Source: Amoebidium appalachense (taxonomy: Eukaryota; Ichthyosporea). From it: DNA of 64,000 nt. The notes under the pieces are model-generated. The model saw only the letters and a list, made by a program, of their open reading frames with translations, was not told the DNA's origin and ran no database searches. Shown here piece after piece: positions 41,788 through 64,000 of the stretch (position 1 is the first letter of the stretch; each line of letters opens with the position of its first letter). Made by a program: the position numbers and the translations under genes. The stretch is from the NCBI GenBank assembly GCA_963693365.1, contig CAVNZM010000008.1, positions 7,316,001-7,380,000 of the forward strand. Direction: 5' to 3'.

Positions 41788-42478
41788 ACACTCTGCTTAA
41801 TTTTCGCCCTACTTTAACATATGTACAAACTAACGGGTAACACGGGCGCATTAAACACGCACAGCCTTGCGTAAGCGCACAGCACGCACGCACGCACACG
41901 CGCGCTCATATTCACACACACACGTGCGCTTGTGTATTATCCCACAAACATCTCAAAAATTTTCAGGAATGTGTATGGAAATTCCAGACTGTATGTAGCA
42001 ATTTCGTTTGCCATTGAAGTTGGTGAAGATCCTTTAAGTCCCGTAAGTTTGCCGAATGACCACCCAGTTGTCTGACTAAATTAGCTGGCGGATTCCAAGT
42101 CTTGCATTGTGCAAATATAGTATGTAAACGTTTATATATTAGACAGTTATTTAGATGGCCTTAGTAAGTTGTAGCTTGAACACTGGACATTTTGGACGTG
42201 TCGGCCGTACCCCATTTCTGCTTTTCCCCATCCATTTATGTATAGTATATCACCCGCCAGCAGTAGTTTTTTAAAAAATAGAAAAAAGCCCATAGGTGTC
42301 GGTTGTTTCGAAGCAATGACCAAGTTACAGAACCACGATGTGCATGTGATAGTCTTGTTCATCGTTAAATGCATTGTTGATGCACGCTGAGTTGACTAAT
42401 ACTAGGGAGCTGGTATGAGTCACTGTGTGTAACCCTAAGTTGGGTGCAGTGTGCACACACCCCAGGACGAACCCACCC

Positions 42479-42513
<35 letters not shown>

Positions 42514-43616
42514 CCCTCTCTCCCTGTTTGATGTTGGTCCCGTATACTTGGCAGATGTTTATTACGATCCTTTTTGAGCTCAGGAGAACATGTAGCAACC
42601 CCTGGCCCAGCACAGACAGCCATCATATCATTTCCTTTCAGGTGGATTACAGTGCAGTACATACATAGCACGGGCATAGCACCTCAGCAGCTACATATCC
42701 TACCTTAAATGTACATATATCTTATTTGATGATAGAAATGATTGGTTACATACTAGAAATATACTTTAAGCACACTTGACCGTAGGCCGACCAGAGGCAC
42801 CGTAAGGACGTGCCGTGCTCATCAGTGGCATAGATTATTGCACTGCCATATGCTCAGTTCAACTTTAGCAAACATTTAGGGGGCGCACAACCATACTTGA
42901 GCTGATGCTCGAAGCAATGGTATCACCATAGCCAAGCACATTGTACCAAATGGTCGCCCAACCTGCCGTACGGAAGACTCAGGGCTATGTCGCGCATCGG
43001 TTCCAACGGCTTGATTGTGGGACATCACAAAACAAATTTTTAGTAGCGCAAAGGTGGTTTTACAAAGGATTCACATGCTGGTTGTTGGTACGTACGCCAT
43101 GGAAGGGACGTTAGTTTGTTATTTTGCTCAGCAATACAAAAAGACTATCTTGTAACTACGGTATATCAATCCCCCCCTCCCCCCCTCCTCCTCGAGCACC
43201 CCCCCCCCTTCCCCCCCCCCCCTCGCTCACTCCCCTCCTCTTGATGTACATATGATTCCCATTCAGGCTGTGTTTGACATGTATATACGGTACCAGGTAA
43301 CTGCAAACCCCCTCCTTCCCCCGTTCCCCCTCCACATACCTTCCCTCCCCCCCCCCCCCCCCCCCCCCCCCTCTCTGTGCCACACTAGTACTGGCATGAA
43401 AATCTAAAGCTTTTCCGCCGCCTAAAGCAAAAAATCTGAAAATCCATCAATGCCAACTCGCCGGCTCCATTGCCTACCTATGATTCGTTCCCCGGGCAGC
43501 AGCTAGTTGTATTACGTTTCACACTGATACTGTGCCCCACTGCAGATCTAAAAAAGCTTTGTAAAACAACCTGTACATGTTCTGTTTGAATATCCCCCAT
43601 TCCACAAGTTTTTACA

Positions 43617-43683
43617 GGCTGCAAGTTTGGAGATATTTCTGTGGTCTTCTTTGGGTCGTAGTTGAGGAGCAAGAGGGTTGTAC

Positions 43684-43688
<5 letters not shown>
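43617..43688 (-). pseudogene. Stray copy of the NmrA-like gene's last exon
   Basis: On the minus strand, directly after a (CA)n array, it reads [14 protein letters not shown]. The last exon of the NmrA-like gene (60527-60627) encodes [15 protein letters not shown], also directly after a (CA)n array. The nucleotides match at roughly three quarters of positions by eye. The copy has lost the acceptor AG (CACGGG) and gained a base near its start, and it has no other exons nearby. It is therefore a non-functional fragment. Confidence 0.75.
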
Positions 43689-43725
<37 letters not shown>

Positions 43726-43891
43726 GTGCGTGTGTGTGCGTGTGTGCGTGTGTGTGCGTGTGTGCGTGTGCGTGTGTGTGTGTACATGTGTGTTTGGGTG
43801 TGTGTGCGCGTGTGCGTGTGTGTGCGTGTGCGTATGTGTGTGCGTGTGCGTGTGCGTGTGCGTGTGTGTTCGTGTGCGTGTGCGTGTGCAT

Positions 43892-43943
<52 letters not shown>

Positions 43944-44092
43944 ATGTGTGTTTGGGTGTGACTGTGTGTGTGTGTGTGTGTGTGTGTGTGCGGGTGTGCA
44001 GGTGTGTGTGTGCGTGTTTGTGCGTGTACGTGTGTGTGTGCGTGTGCGTGTGTATGTGTGCCATGGTGTGTGTGTGTGTGTGTGTGTGTGCC
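43687..44092 (+). repeat. Long (GT)n/(GTGC) microsatellite with internal duplication
   Basis: About 400 bp of GT repeats carry GTGC interruptions. The marker GTACATGTGTGTTTGGGTGTG occurs at about 43780 and again at about 43940, which shows an internal duplication of about 160 bp. Confidence 0.85.
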
Positions 44093-44765
44093 TGGCTGCG
44101 ACATGGGGCAGAACCTTATTATGGCTTGTGTACTGACAGAGTGCTTTCTCTCTCCATGTTTTCTTATTGTGACATGTGTACTGACAGAGTACTTTCTCTC
44201 TCCATGTTTTCATGTGGTACGTGAACAGGTGATATCTAATGGTACTCTTCGAGCTCATTGAGGCTCTACATAGTGTGTGGAATCCTCTCCCCACACAATA
44301 TTGCCATCATGGTATTTCCGAAGGCTTTGAGCAGTATTAGCACTATATCAGTTCCATAAAGTATGTATGAATACTTACACCAACATTCTCTATTCAGCTA
44401 TAGCTTTGGGGCAAAATGAATCCGTACGTGACTGCATGAGCAATGGTTTCACCACACAATGACGGACAGAAGGTATTGCATGTGTCACCTGGTGAAGACC
44501 ATGCAATGGAGTTGGGAAATATCGCCCAATCGAAAAAGAGTGAGTGCCGTATTTGTGTTGGGTTTGGTTTGTAGTACTTGATTGTGCGATGCAATGTCTT
44601 GATCGGGAGAGGAATATCTTACAGAGTTTTAACCTGCAAATGATAGTGTCAAAGTTAGCGGTGCAGTGGTTAATATATTGGCCTACTGTAACAGAGTCTA
44701 TAGCTTTCAGAACACAACCTATTGAAACTTTTCAATGTGGAAATCCCTTGCTTTCGCTTCCTCCC

Positions 44766-44767
44766 CC

Positions 44768-44817
<50 letters not shown>

Positions 44818-44965
44818 AAAGAAGAAGAGGAAAAAGAAATAGACGGAGAAGAAGAAGAAGAGAGACTGGGGGGAGGGGGGGGGAGATCCAGAGAGAGAGG
44901 AAGGGGGGGGGGGGGGGGGGGGGGAGAGAGAGAGAGAGAGAGGGAGAGAGGGAGAGGGAGATGTG

Positions 44966-45003
<38 letters not shown>

Positions 45004-45150
45004 AGAGAGAGAGAGAGTGAGAGAGTGAAAGAGAGTGAGAAGATATAGAGAGAAGAGATAGAGAGAGAGAGAGAGAGAGCAAAGGGGAGGGGGGGTATGG
45101 GGAGGGAGAGAAGGAGAGAAAGGTGCTGAGAGGGGGAGAGAGGAGAGAAA
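44766..45150 (+). repeat. C-run/A-run tract followed by polypurine stretch
   Basis: About 40 C and 13 A are followed by roughly 300 bp of almost pure AG/GGA sequence, including (GA)n at 44925-45075. This is a strong polypurine strand asymmetry, with no coding content. Confidence 0.85.
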
Positions 45151-45261
45151 GTATAAAAAAAGGAAAATGAGTGAAAATGAAAAGTCCAAAAAAAAAAAAC
45201 CTCGAAAGGAGAAAATAAACATTTTGCATGCTGGCGTGCCCCCCACACGCGCACATACGCA

Positions 45262-45376
45262 AACACGCGTCGACACACACACAGACACGCACACATGCAC
45301 ACATGCACACATGCACACACACACGCACATGCGCGTGTGCGCGCGCACACACACACACACAACACACGCGCGCACA

Positions 45377-45434
<58 letters not shown>

Positions 45435-45452
45435 GCACGCACACGCAGACAC
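45262..45452 (+). repeat. CA/CG-rich microsatellite
   Basis: CACATGCACA and (CA)n units surround an alternating GCGCGTGTGCGCGCGC core near 45330, a potential Z-DNA former. Confidence 0.8.
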
Positions 45453-46698
45453 ACACTTTCGCTCATATTCCCCCCCCCCCCCCCGGTCCCCTGCCCACCT
45501 TCCCACCAACATATGATGCTATACACACAGACAAACACAAACCACACACAGGGGGGGGGAGGGGGTGGGCCGGGGGGTGGGTGCGGGTGGGGGGGGGGAG
45601 GGGGGGGGGGGAGGGCAGCGTGTAGAGCTCAAATGATTGGTGGGGGGGGTGGATCGGAGGTTGAGATGGAGGTGAAGGGACGAGATAAGGGGTTCCATAA
45701 AATTTGCGGAATGCTCGTGCCCAAGCATGCCCTTCTTTTTTTTCTTTAAGTTGTTTTTCGCATACCAATATTGGCGAGGAAAAAAGTGAGGTTTGTATGA
45801 CTACTTGTGAATAGCAAAAAAAAAAAAAAAAGAACGAAAACGACAGCACTAGCAACCCTCGGAGCTGTTCTCCTCAGTCCCCGTGTTCGGCTGGGAGGGT
45901 GGGGGGAGGGAGGGAGGTTAGTAGAGCAACGAACAGGGATAGAGAGGGTCGGGTTAATGCTAGACTTGTTCTTTGTTCATTAGCCATTCAGTGTGGGCGA
46001 CCGGCCAAATGCCTTGGGCCACAAACTGTCCATGTGACACAAAATGCTCTTTAAAAAGTGTATGAGCAGCAACAATGGGCAAGGTCGCCCAACTGACAGA
46101 TGTGTCACTTGCTGGAGGTAAAAATGCGACGATTGCCGGCTTGATTGTGGGACAGTTTGAGGCGCTTTGCCGTTGTGATGTACATGTTGCTGAAAATTGC
46201 ACGTCACACCAGTTTGTGGAGCCTGGTATGTTTGCACGTGATTGATGGTGATTTACCGTTGAATATAGGTTCGACAAAAAAACCTCGAGTTTTCAACCCT
46301 ATAAGCACAGATTAAGCCATAAACTTTAAACGACCAAGACCACCCGATATGTTTTTGTAATGGGGGCCAACACCACTTGGTATCTTGCACTGAGTGCAGT
46401 GCATTTCTAGGGAGCACACAGTGTGCATCGACTACTGATTGGCAAGTCTGAGAAAGGTCAGGTGGGAGGGGACAAAGGAGTAGCTGCCGCTGCCACGGCG
46501 GGCGAAGGCGGGGGGGGGGGGGGGGGGGATGGGGGGGGGGGGGCCGGGAGAGGGGGGGGGGGGGGGGGGGGGGGGGGGATTACAATGTTCGTCACGGTGG
46601 TCAGTTTGTACCCGGCAGAAGCAATAAGCTGGACAGCACACACCGGCATTTGCAGGAAGCATTGCGGCGTGCAAGAACGATCAATCTCTGCCACATCC

Positions 46699-46743
<45 letters not shown>

Positions 46744-47151
46744 AACCCCCTCCCCCTCATTCCCCTGCACACAAGCACATGCAGCTCTCCCCTTTCCCCG
46801 TGCGTCTTCTGGTTTGTGCTAAATTTTTGCAATCATTTCACCTCCGTTGTCCCTACCACTCGCGCTCTTACCTTCTCCAGGTGATTACTTTACTTGAAAG
46901 GAGGGCAGGGTAAAGGGTGGGGGGGTCGGGGGAGCCTGGGAAGTTCCCACTTTCCAGTGGGTTCCACTTTCCAGTTGTGTGATTTCTGCTGCTATAGGGG
47001 TGGGCACTGGCAAAGCACATACACTGTGTTACTTCTGCACACAGTTGCCACACTTTCTGTCAGTGACATGAATACGTAAGAAACTAAATAATTTGAATCC
47101 GGGGACTCGGGGGGGGGGGGGGGGGGGGGGGGGGGGAGGGGGGGGGAGGCG

Positions 47152-47189
<38 letters not shown>

Positions 47190-47201
47190 ATTCTGGTGAT
47201 T

Positions 47202-47232
<31 letters not shown>

Positions 47233-49077
47233 GGGAGTTCCGTTCTTGCTAGTTCATGATCGACAATAAGAAACCGAGATCAGGTGGATAGCTAGTAGTC
47301 CAGGAGTGAATGGCAGGTGAACAGATCACACATAGTGTACTCTCACGAGGCCGTCTGATAACAATAAACTGCCGTATACATGTAGCGGCTAACCCATACC
47401 CCAGATATATCACGTCGACAATCATGATGTTTGTCTTCTCACACACGTCAGGGGGAGTTGCACCAGCACAGCACCTAGTGTCAGAAATCTGTGTGCACCA
47501 AAAGCTACCCTAAACCGAAGTGATTTATTTCTCTCACGAATCGGGTTTATATACCCGAGGCTCGAGTCCCAGACTCACCCATTTCAACCAATCACATACA
47601 GCTACGTTCACTAAGCTGCATACCAGTCATACCAATTCTATCAACCTCCATACCTCACTAAACTCGACCAATCGTACATCACCACGTACATCATTTCACA
47701 TGCCAATGAAATGCCTCCGTACCACTGGTTCCCGAACTCCTGACTTCCGAAGTTCCGAGTCCTACCACCACGTGTACAAGCACACTAATATCACCAGAGG
47801 ATAATATCCATTTGATTTGCCTATGAGCATAATATCTTCCTATATTATTCTCACACCTAGGCCTCACTGGCAGGCAGTTGTATCAGTCTTATCAGTAGAC
47901 TATGACGTACCCTCTTTGGCAATTGTTATAGGTGACCCCAAAAGATGGTCTTGCTGATCAGTGCGCTTGCATGATCACTCATCAAATCCATGTACATGTG
48001 TCACCATGTAATGAATGTGGGCGGTCACCCAAAACTAACAACTTGGGTGAGGACCTGTTATTACGAGAAGTGTAAGCTTGTGATGGTTGGTTGTGGGACC
48101 TTCGGAGAGTAACTTGTTGATTGTGGAAGGTCACGCGACGTTGGAAAACAAAAATTATTCACGTATATGTGTTTGTGTTAGGTGACCGTTGACATTTTGC
48201 AGCAAATAACCTTTAGCTCTGTGCAGAGTCCATCTTTGCTTTTTCAGAGCGAGCACAACCCAGTTGAAAGAGATTGCAGGTACATCTGGGGAGTCAATCC
48301 CCCCCCCCCCCCCCCTGCTGTTGCCACGCCTTCTTTGCCAAGCGCACGTAAGTCACCGTGAGTCATTTTAGGCTTTTCACCCATGGAAAAGGGGTTATGC
48401 TAAAGGGCGGGAGCCCGAGGGGTGAGGGTAGGCCCAGGGGGGGGGGGGAGGGGGGGGGGGGGGGGGGGGACGGAGGGGCAGGTTTTTTTTGTGACTTGCT
48501 GACTTGGCGTTTATTATGATAGGGTTAACTTTTTATGGTGATGGTACGTGTACGGATGTAATTGTGAGGGCCAATATGGAGATTTGACGGCATCACTTCA
48601 CGTGCTTACGCGGTGCCTTTCTCTCTTCTCCTCTACTTCTCGGAAACCTGTTTCGATGATGCGGGAGGCAAACAGACAATTTCCACGAGGCCTATATAAT
48701 AGACACTATATGGTGCTGTATGTTACAGTAGCAACCCTTGTCCCAGGCATCCATATGTCCATCGGGGTGTACATGCCCTTCTCCCAGGGAGCAGCATGCA
48801 CAGCACCTCAGTACTAGTAATGGCATTCCTACAAGCAGGCTGTACAGATATTAATTAACTGTCGCACAGTCTTTTAAACTGCAGTTGTTATTATGGGCGA
48901 ATTTGGCCCCATAAAAGGAACCTAGGCAACTCTATGTATCATCTGACTGTGAGCACTTTCTCTGCCATGGCCATGGCATGTAGAGGTGCACGAGGCCTCA
49001 TGTGAATGGCCGAGGATCCAGAGCCTCCAGGGGAAACGGTCGGGGGGGGGAGGGGGCCGGGGTCCGGACCTACAATC

Positions 49078-49269
<192 letters not shown>

Positions 49270-49809
49270 CCGTGGCGCCAACTTTCACTGCTGTAGTAGA
49301 ACCGCCGCCGCCCCCCTCCCCCTCCCCCCCCCCTCCCCCCCCCGGCCCAGGCCCCCCGCCCCGTGCAGATCCATGCACGACGTTGTTATACGGCATGCAC
49401 GGGCCCCTTTTCCCCCCTTGAACCAACATGCGCGCACACACACCACAACCAAAACCACGGGTACCCGCCCCTTCACCCCGATCCACCCAACCCACCTCCT
49501 AACAGTCGGTCAGGGAATACCGGGCCGCCCACAGTCAGAGGGGGCAACGTGCATGCATGAGAGGGAGCTGGCGAGGGCCCCGAGGGGAAGGGCGGGGGCC
49601 CTAAAGGCTGGATGGGACTCACGCTCACGCCGGGCCCGAGTCGTCACATGACTCAGAGTCAAGGACTCAAGGGGGACGATTTAGCAGCTTGTGATTGGAT
49701 CCCAGGATGAAAATAAACCTAAATATGGTAACAATGAACTGTTAGGAATGCACCGGTGGCCTTTTTTCCGGGGCCTCACGTAGTCACTGTGGTTCTCTGA
49801 ATTCGCCAA

Positions 49810-50054
49810 GGATTTAGATAGGGGCAACCCTCCAAATCTAGACGCCACCTCCAATTCGTGAAGCAACTGTATTGTATTGACACTATTTTTTATTAGTTCT
49901 ATATAATTTTTTGGGTGCCGTTTATAAATATCATTTTTATAACCGGCGCGCAAAAATTATATAGAATTAATAATAAATAGTCTCAACACAATACAGTGGC
50001 TTCACGATCTGGAGGTGGCGTCTAGATTTGGGGGGGTTGCCCCTTTCTAGATCC
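49810..50054. repeat. Inverted repeat with about 100-bp arms
   Basis: The left arm (49810-49912) and right arm (49952-50054) are reverse complements at about 85-90% by eye. The outer ends read GGATTTAGATAGGGGCAACC and, on the other strand, GGATCTAGAAAGGGGCAACC. Both arms share CAAATCTAGACGCCACCTCC. The loop is about 39 bp and AT-rich. There is no coding capacity. It could be a MITE-like element or a hairpin transcript source. No clear target-site duplication was identified. Confidence 0.85.
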
Positions 50055-50601
50055 ACGCGAAGCGGCTCACTGCCTCCCTGCGGCCCGGCTCAACATACCT
50101 TGTATGTTGCACTATATGTTGCCGCAGGTGACCGCGGCGTAGTAGTGCCCGGCCACTTACGTAAGCCAGCGGGTACATAGCCTTGGAGACTAGGTCCCAC
50201 CACGTCACACTGAGGTCACTGCGCAGGATTGGAAACTGCATGTAATTTCTTACCGTATCTCCCTTCTCCCCCCCCCCCCTTCACCCAGACCCAACCCCTA
50301 CCCCCCTCTCTCACCCCCCTCCCCCCCTTACATAGCTGTCCGTCTTTCTCTGTCTGACTCTCTAAAGCAAACATTACCCCTATTGAGCCACGCACACATC
50401 TTTTACAATCGCACGCACACAACTTGAGCATTTACACGCATTGAAATTGCAGTAGGCGTACCCGGTGAAACCCGCTATAAAAGTGATACAAAATTCGAGC
50501 AAATTAATTACTAAATATACATCAATCAACCTGTGTATTTCCCAACGCACACCTTCAAACTTGGGAGGCATCTAACAGCGGGCCCACACTGCATGCATAA
50601 C

Positions 50602-60627
<10,026 letters not shown>

Positions 60628-61361
60628 ACTACAACAAGAGATAGTCCGTCTGCATACAGGCTCCCTGGGCTGAATATATTACGAAACAGACAAAAACAAT
60701 GTATGCACTTTATTGATCTGTAAATAGGTTTTGTACATATGTGTGTGTGTGTGTCGCATAAGAAAACTCAGTGGTATTAGCTGCCGACACCTTAAATGCA
60801 CACAATTTCCATTTATGGTTACTTAGCCTTTGGGACCTGCCCAATTTGCATAAACCTGTAATTGTTATGTCGGCATCAAGCCTTGATCAAGAGCTAGATG
60901 TTGAAAGTCAAGGGTTGTTTTGATCGCATATAAATACAACTCAAATCTATGAAAAGATGTGCTTATTGGAACAACCTCCCCCCCCCCCCCTTGAAGCGAC
61001 AGTGACTATCAAAATGGGTGGTTCATTGAATCACATGATGGCATTTCAGACAAATGATTGCGAGCTTGTCAGATTCTTAGTATTAACCACTTAATCAAAT
61101 CTACCCTTGCGAGCCTCCCTGACTTCTAAGCTTGTATTAGTATATTAAACGTCATTAGGATTTACTTCCTACGGCCTACTGATTATTGCGCCGCTTATGG
61201 CATCTAACAGGATCTTCTATCGTGTAAAAGGGGTGGTCAATCGTGTAAATTGAGCAGTAGTAGCAACATGTGACTAACAGGCCTTATCTGACTTGAGCCT
61301 ACAATGAATCCACATGCTCAATCATCTATAACACCTGATCTCCCCGTACATTCATTTAGGC

Positions 61362-61410
<49 letters not shown>

Positions 61411-61836
61411 AAAAAAAAAAAAAAAACCAAAAAAAAACCTAACAAGACCCGGTAATCTGACCCCTCTGTCGATGGTCAATAAGTCTTAGAGCAAAGATTT
61501 TAATGAAATAAACACATTCGACAAAACTGTACGGCACAGTGCTAACTGCATGTCACATTCGGCCCATTGTTTCATATTTTACATATACTTAAAATTCGTA
61601 AGTTACTTTGACCACAATCACTAGTGAAAGGCACATTGTTGATGGGCACCAGCCGATCGATATCTCAACTGAATTGAGATGAGAAGTCAACCTCCCGAGC
61701 TGACGGTGTTCACAAAACAAAACAAAACAAAAAAAAAAAAAAAAAAAAAAAAACGGGGGAAAAAAAAAGGTAAGTGGGCGGCCAGGTTTTCGTCGACGTC
61801 CATGTCAGGCTTGAACGTGCATATGCCCGGTGCTCA

Positions 61837-61928
<92 letters not shown>

Positions 61929-61939
61929 ATGTGTGTGTG

Positions 61940-62038
<99 letters not shown>

Positions 62039-62051
62039 ATGTGTGTGTGTG

Positions 62052-62085
<34 letters not shown>

Positions 62086-62770
62086 GGGGGGGGGGAGGGG
62101 GGGGGGGGGGGGGGGAGGGGCAAGTGGTCACGAAAACGAACTATAAAACTGACATTGTGTAGGTGAACTTCACGGTGAAGTACATACTATTGTCCCAGTA
62201 GTGACATCAATTAGCGGCCATGTAACTGGTGGTGGTTGGGTAGGCATGTTCTTGTGCTTGCGCTCAAGTGTACGTACCCTGTGCATGAAGGATACAATGA
62301 GCACATCTCTCCATATAGGCACGACTCACCACACCAACACAGCGTGACACCCCAAAAAGCAAACACACCGTGTGACACAGACACACAAACATACACACAT
62401 TATGCATGATACAAGGATAATCATTCCTGCACTCTCTTCCGAAGTTCCACTCTCTCCCCCCATATAAATATGTTTTTCTAAACAGGTGATAGTGTCATAC
62501 ACAGCTCTCTCTCCCTCTTTCTTCCTCTCTCTCCTTCTCTCTCCCTCTCTCCCACTCTCTCTCTCCCCTTCTCTCCCTCTCCCTCTGTCCCTCTCTCTCA
62601 CTCTCCCCCCCCCCCCCCCTTCTCTCCCCTGCCCCCTCTCTCTTCCCCCCCCCCCCCTCCCCCTCCCCCCACTAAGTGAGTGTGTGTGCGCGCCATGTGT
62701 GTGTGGGTGTATAAGCTCCTATATTTGTAAGGATTGTGAAGGGGCCTACCTCGTGAGTTTAAAGCATGCT
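60628..62770. other. Intergenic spacer right of the NmrA-like gene
   Basis: Positions 60628-61350 and 61440-61720 are unique AT-rich sequence with no recognisable exon. A C-run/A-run tract lies at 61364-61436, an A-rich tract at 61710-61770, (TG)n with TGCA interruptions at 61839-62083, G runs at 62085-62115, and CT/C-rich sequence at 62500-62670. Confidence 0.7.
61839..62083 (+). repeat. (TG)n array
   Basis: About 245 bp of (TG)n with four GCAT or TACG interruptions are followed by G runs, repeating the (GT)n then G-run order seen in introns. Confidence 0.92.
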
Positions 62771-64000
62771 GCATGTCCTCCTGTGAGCCGTCAAGGACCC
62801 GCCTATTCCAGTTGCATAATTTCGAACACGACCGAAGGTCAGCCACCGTCACGTGCACTTGTTCCGCACCACCCACCCTTATGGATTTGCCGGTTGAGTG
62901 GCCGGAAATTTGCGCCATGTCCATATTTGAAAGATTGAACAGCCCCAGGTTGCGCAGGGACGTACGTATACAGCCCAAGAGGGCGGATATGTCGTGGACA
63001 CGTGGTATGTCGATCAAAGTGACCGAAACAACACTGGTGCTTTCCGACAACACAGCGATGCTTGCGATTTCTGGAAGGTCCTCCATACGGACATTAATGG
63101 TTGCCTAGCCACTCCGCCGATATCTGCTAGCTTCTTGCAATGGGTGAGAGAGAGAAACAGCATTCTGGCACATCCAGACAATCCGTTTATGTCTGTGAGT
63201 GAGTCGGCGTGGCTGATCTCTACCGATATCAACACGGAAGACGTGCACGGTTGTCCGAGGGTGCGAATGGGTACGCTTTGCAAAGAGAGAGTGTCTAGTT
63301 TGGGATGACTGGCTAGATTGATCGCATCGTCTGCCATCTCAACATCAGAGAGCGTAAGGATCCTTAAATCTCTCAATGCTCCAAGCTGACTGGCAGAATC
63401 CAACCATTGTAGGTTTTCCAAGTGCAAATAGTGGGCAAAAACACTCTGGAGACCAGCCAACAATGCATGCCCTGCAGTTGAAGGCCAAGGGCCGGCGGCT
63501 CGTAGAGCGACGAATTTGGCTGCCGTGGATGAAAGACAGAACATCCATTCCCTTGCAGGGGAAGCCCCCGAAATTCTTGTAACACTGGTAGATCCGACAC
63601 ATTCCTAAAATCATTCCCAATGGAATAAAGGTCCAGAATTCGCAGGTCGGTTCATGCAGCAAGCGCACTGCAGCCAACAGCGGCGCCCTTAACACCATCG
63701 AGTTTCCCTTCAAATTTGAAATCCAATGGGTGGTTCTCGCGCAGGCATGTAGAAACTCATCCATAACCGCTGCGGTTTCGTCCGTCCATGTGTCGACAAG
63801 TACCGATCGAACGTTAGGGGAGCTCGAGGCGCGCAAAATTGCACACTCTTGGCCCAGCACTGGTTCTCTGTGGTAATCCGCGTTGATTTCAATTTTCCTG
63901 AGGTTTGCATACAGTGCCTGGGGACTCACCCGAGGAGTGTACATGCTATTTGTGGTGAGCAAGGCCATGTTTGGGCACAGTGTGAGCGACGACATGACGG
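62770..64000 (-). pseudogene. Leucine-rich-repeat gene, frame-broken and partial
   Basis: The minus-strand sequence shows leucine-rich-repeat text in successive frames. About 63995-63650 reads NVRSVLVDTWTDETAAVMDEF. About 63650-63550 reads LRILDLYSIGNDF and LPVLQEFRGLPLQGN. About 63544-63100 reads LRDLRILTLSDVEM, PKLDTLSLQSVPI and LFLSLTHCKKLADIGGVA. About 63086-62800 reads LPEIASIAVL and SVVSVTLIDIPRVHDISALLGC. The repeat pattern continues across each break, so at least three frame changes interrupt one ancestral frame. There are no intron-like C-run or CA tracts inside. It runs off the right edge, so its start is unseen. It is a pseudogene or an error-rich assembly; the role is unknown. Confidence 0.6.

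Noticed and set aside
47520-47804. Plus-strand 94-codon frame, Ser/Thr/His-rich
   Set aside because: Starts in unique sequence but has no motif, no upstream promoter feature and no splice partner; left as non-coding.

Overview
This window is nuclear DNA from an intron-rich eukaryote. Four multi-exon genes and one damaged gene are embedded in an extreme density of simple-sequence DNA: runs of 20-60 C or G, long (CA)n/(TG)n, (CT)n and (TA)n arrays, and mixed C-run/A-run tracts. All gene models below were built by hand from exon homology, GT/GC-AG boundaries and continuity of codon phase across introns. The organism cannot be named from the sequence. An RCF2-type HIG1 protein is best known from fungi, so an early-diverging fungus or another unicellular eukaryote is possible, but this is weak inference. 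No prokaryotic, organellar or viral genes were seen, and no CRISPR, rRNA or tRNA gene was recognised.

Layout, left to right. 1-1751: repeats and a degenerate dispersed element. 1752-6570 (+): a four-exon RCF2/HIG1-domain mitochondrial inner-membrane protein of 197 residues. 6571-8637: convergent intergenic spacer. 8638-15754 (-): a nuclear protein with two HMG boxes, an acidic/basic region and, very probably as the first exon of the same gene, a RING finger. 15755-16897: a unique, repeat-poor spacer that acts as the divergent promoter region. 16898-41787 (+): a 28-exon FANCJ/BRIP1-type Fe-S DNA helicase of about 1,400 residues with all helicase motifs, four Fe-S cysteines and a novel-looking Cys-rich C-terminus. 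41788-50601: a long gene-poor spacer with a perfect-looking inverted repeat and a stray exon copy. 50602-60627 (+): a 13-exon membrane-anchored NmrA-like NAD(P)-binding protein of 430 residues. 60628-62770: spacer. About 62770-64000 (-): a leucine-rich-repeat gene broken by several frame changes and running off the window.

The most unusual content is in the introns. Many begin with a C run just after the 5' splice site, and many end with a (CA)n array running straight into the 3' splice-site AG. At least three introns appear to be GC-AG. A SINE-like family of about 400 bp with a C-run or C-run/A-run tail occurs at least a dozen times, mostly inside introns. A 3' piece of one helicase exon is tandemly repeated in the following intron. 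The helicase reading frame is interrupted by what looks like one extra C in a C8 run.

Functionally, the helicase (DNA interstrand-crosslink and replication repair) and the RING-HMG protein (chromatin/DNA binding, possible ubiquitin ligase) are head to head and could share regulation. The other genes have no obvious link to them.
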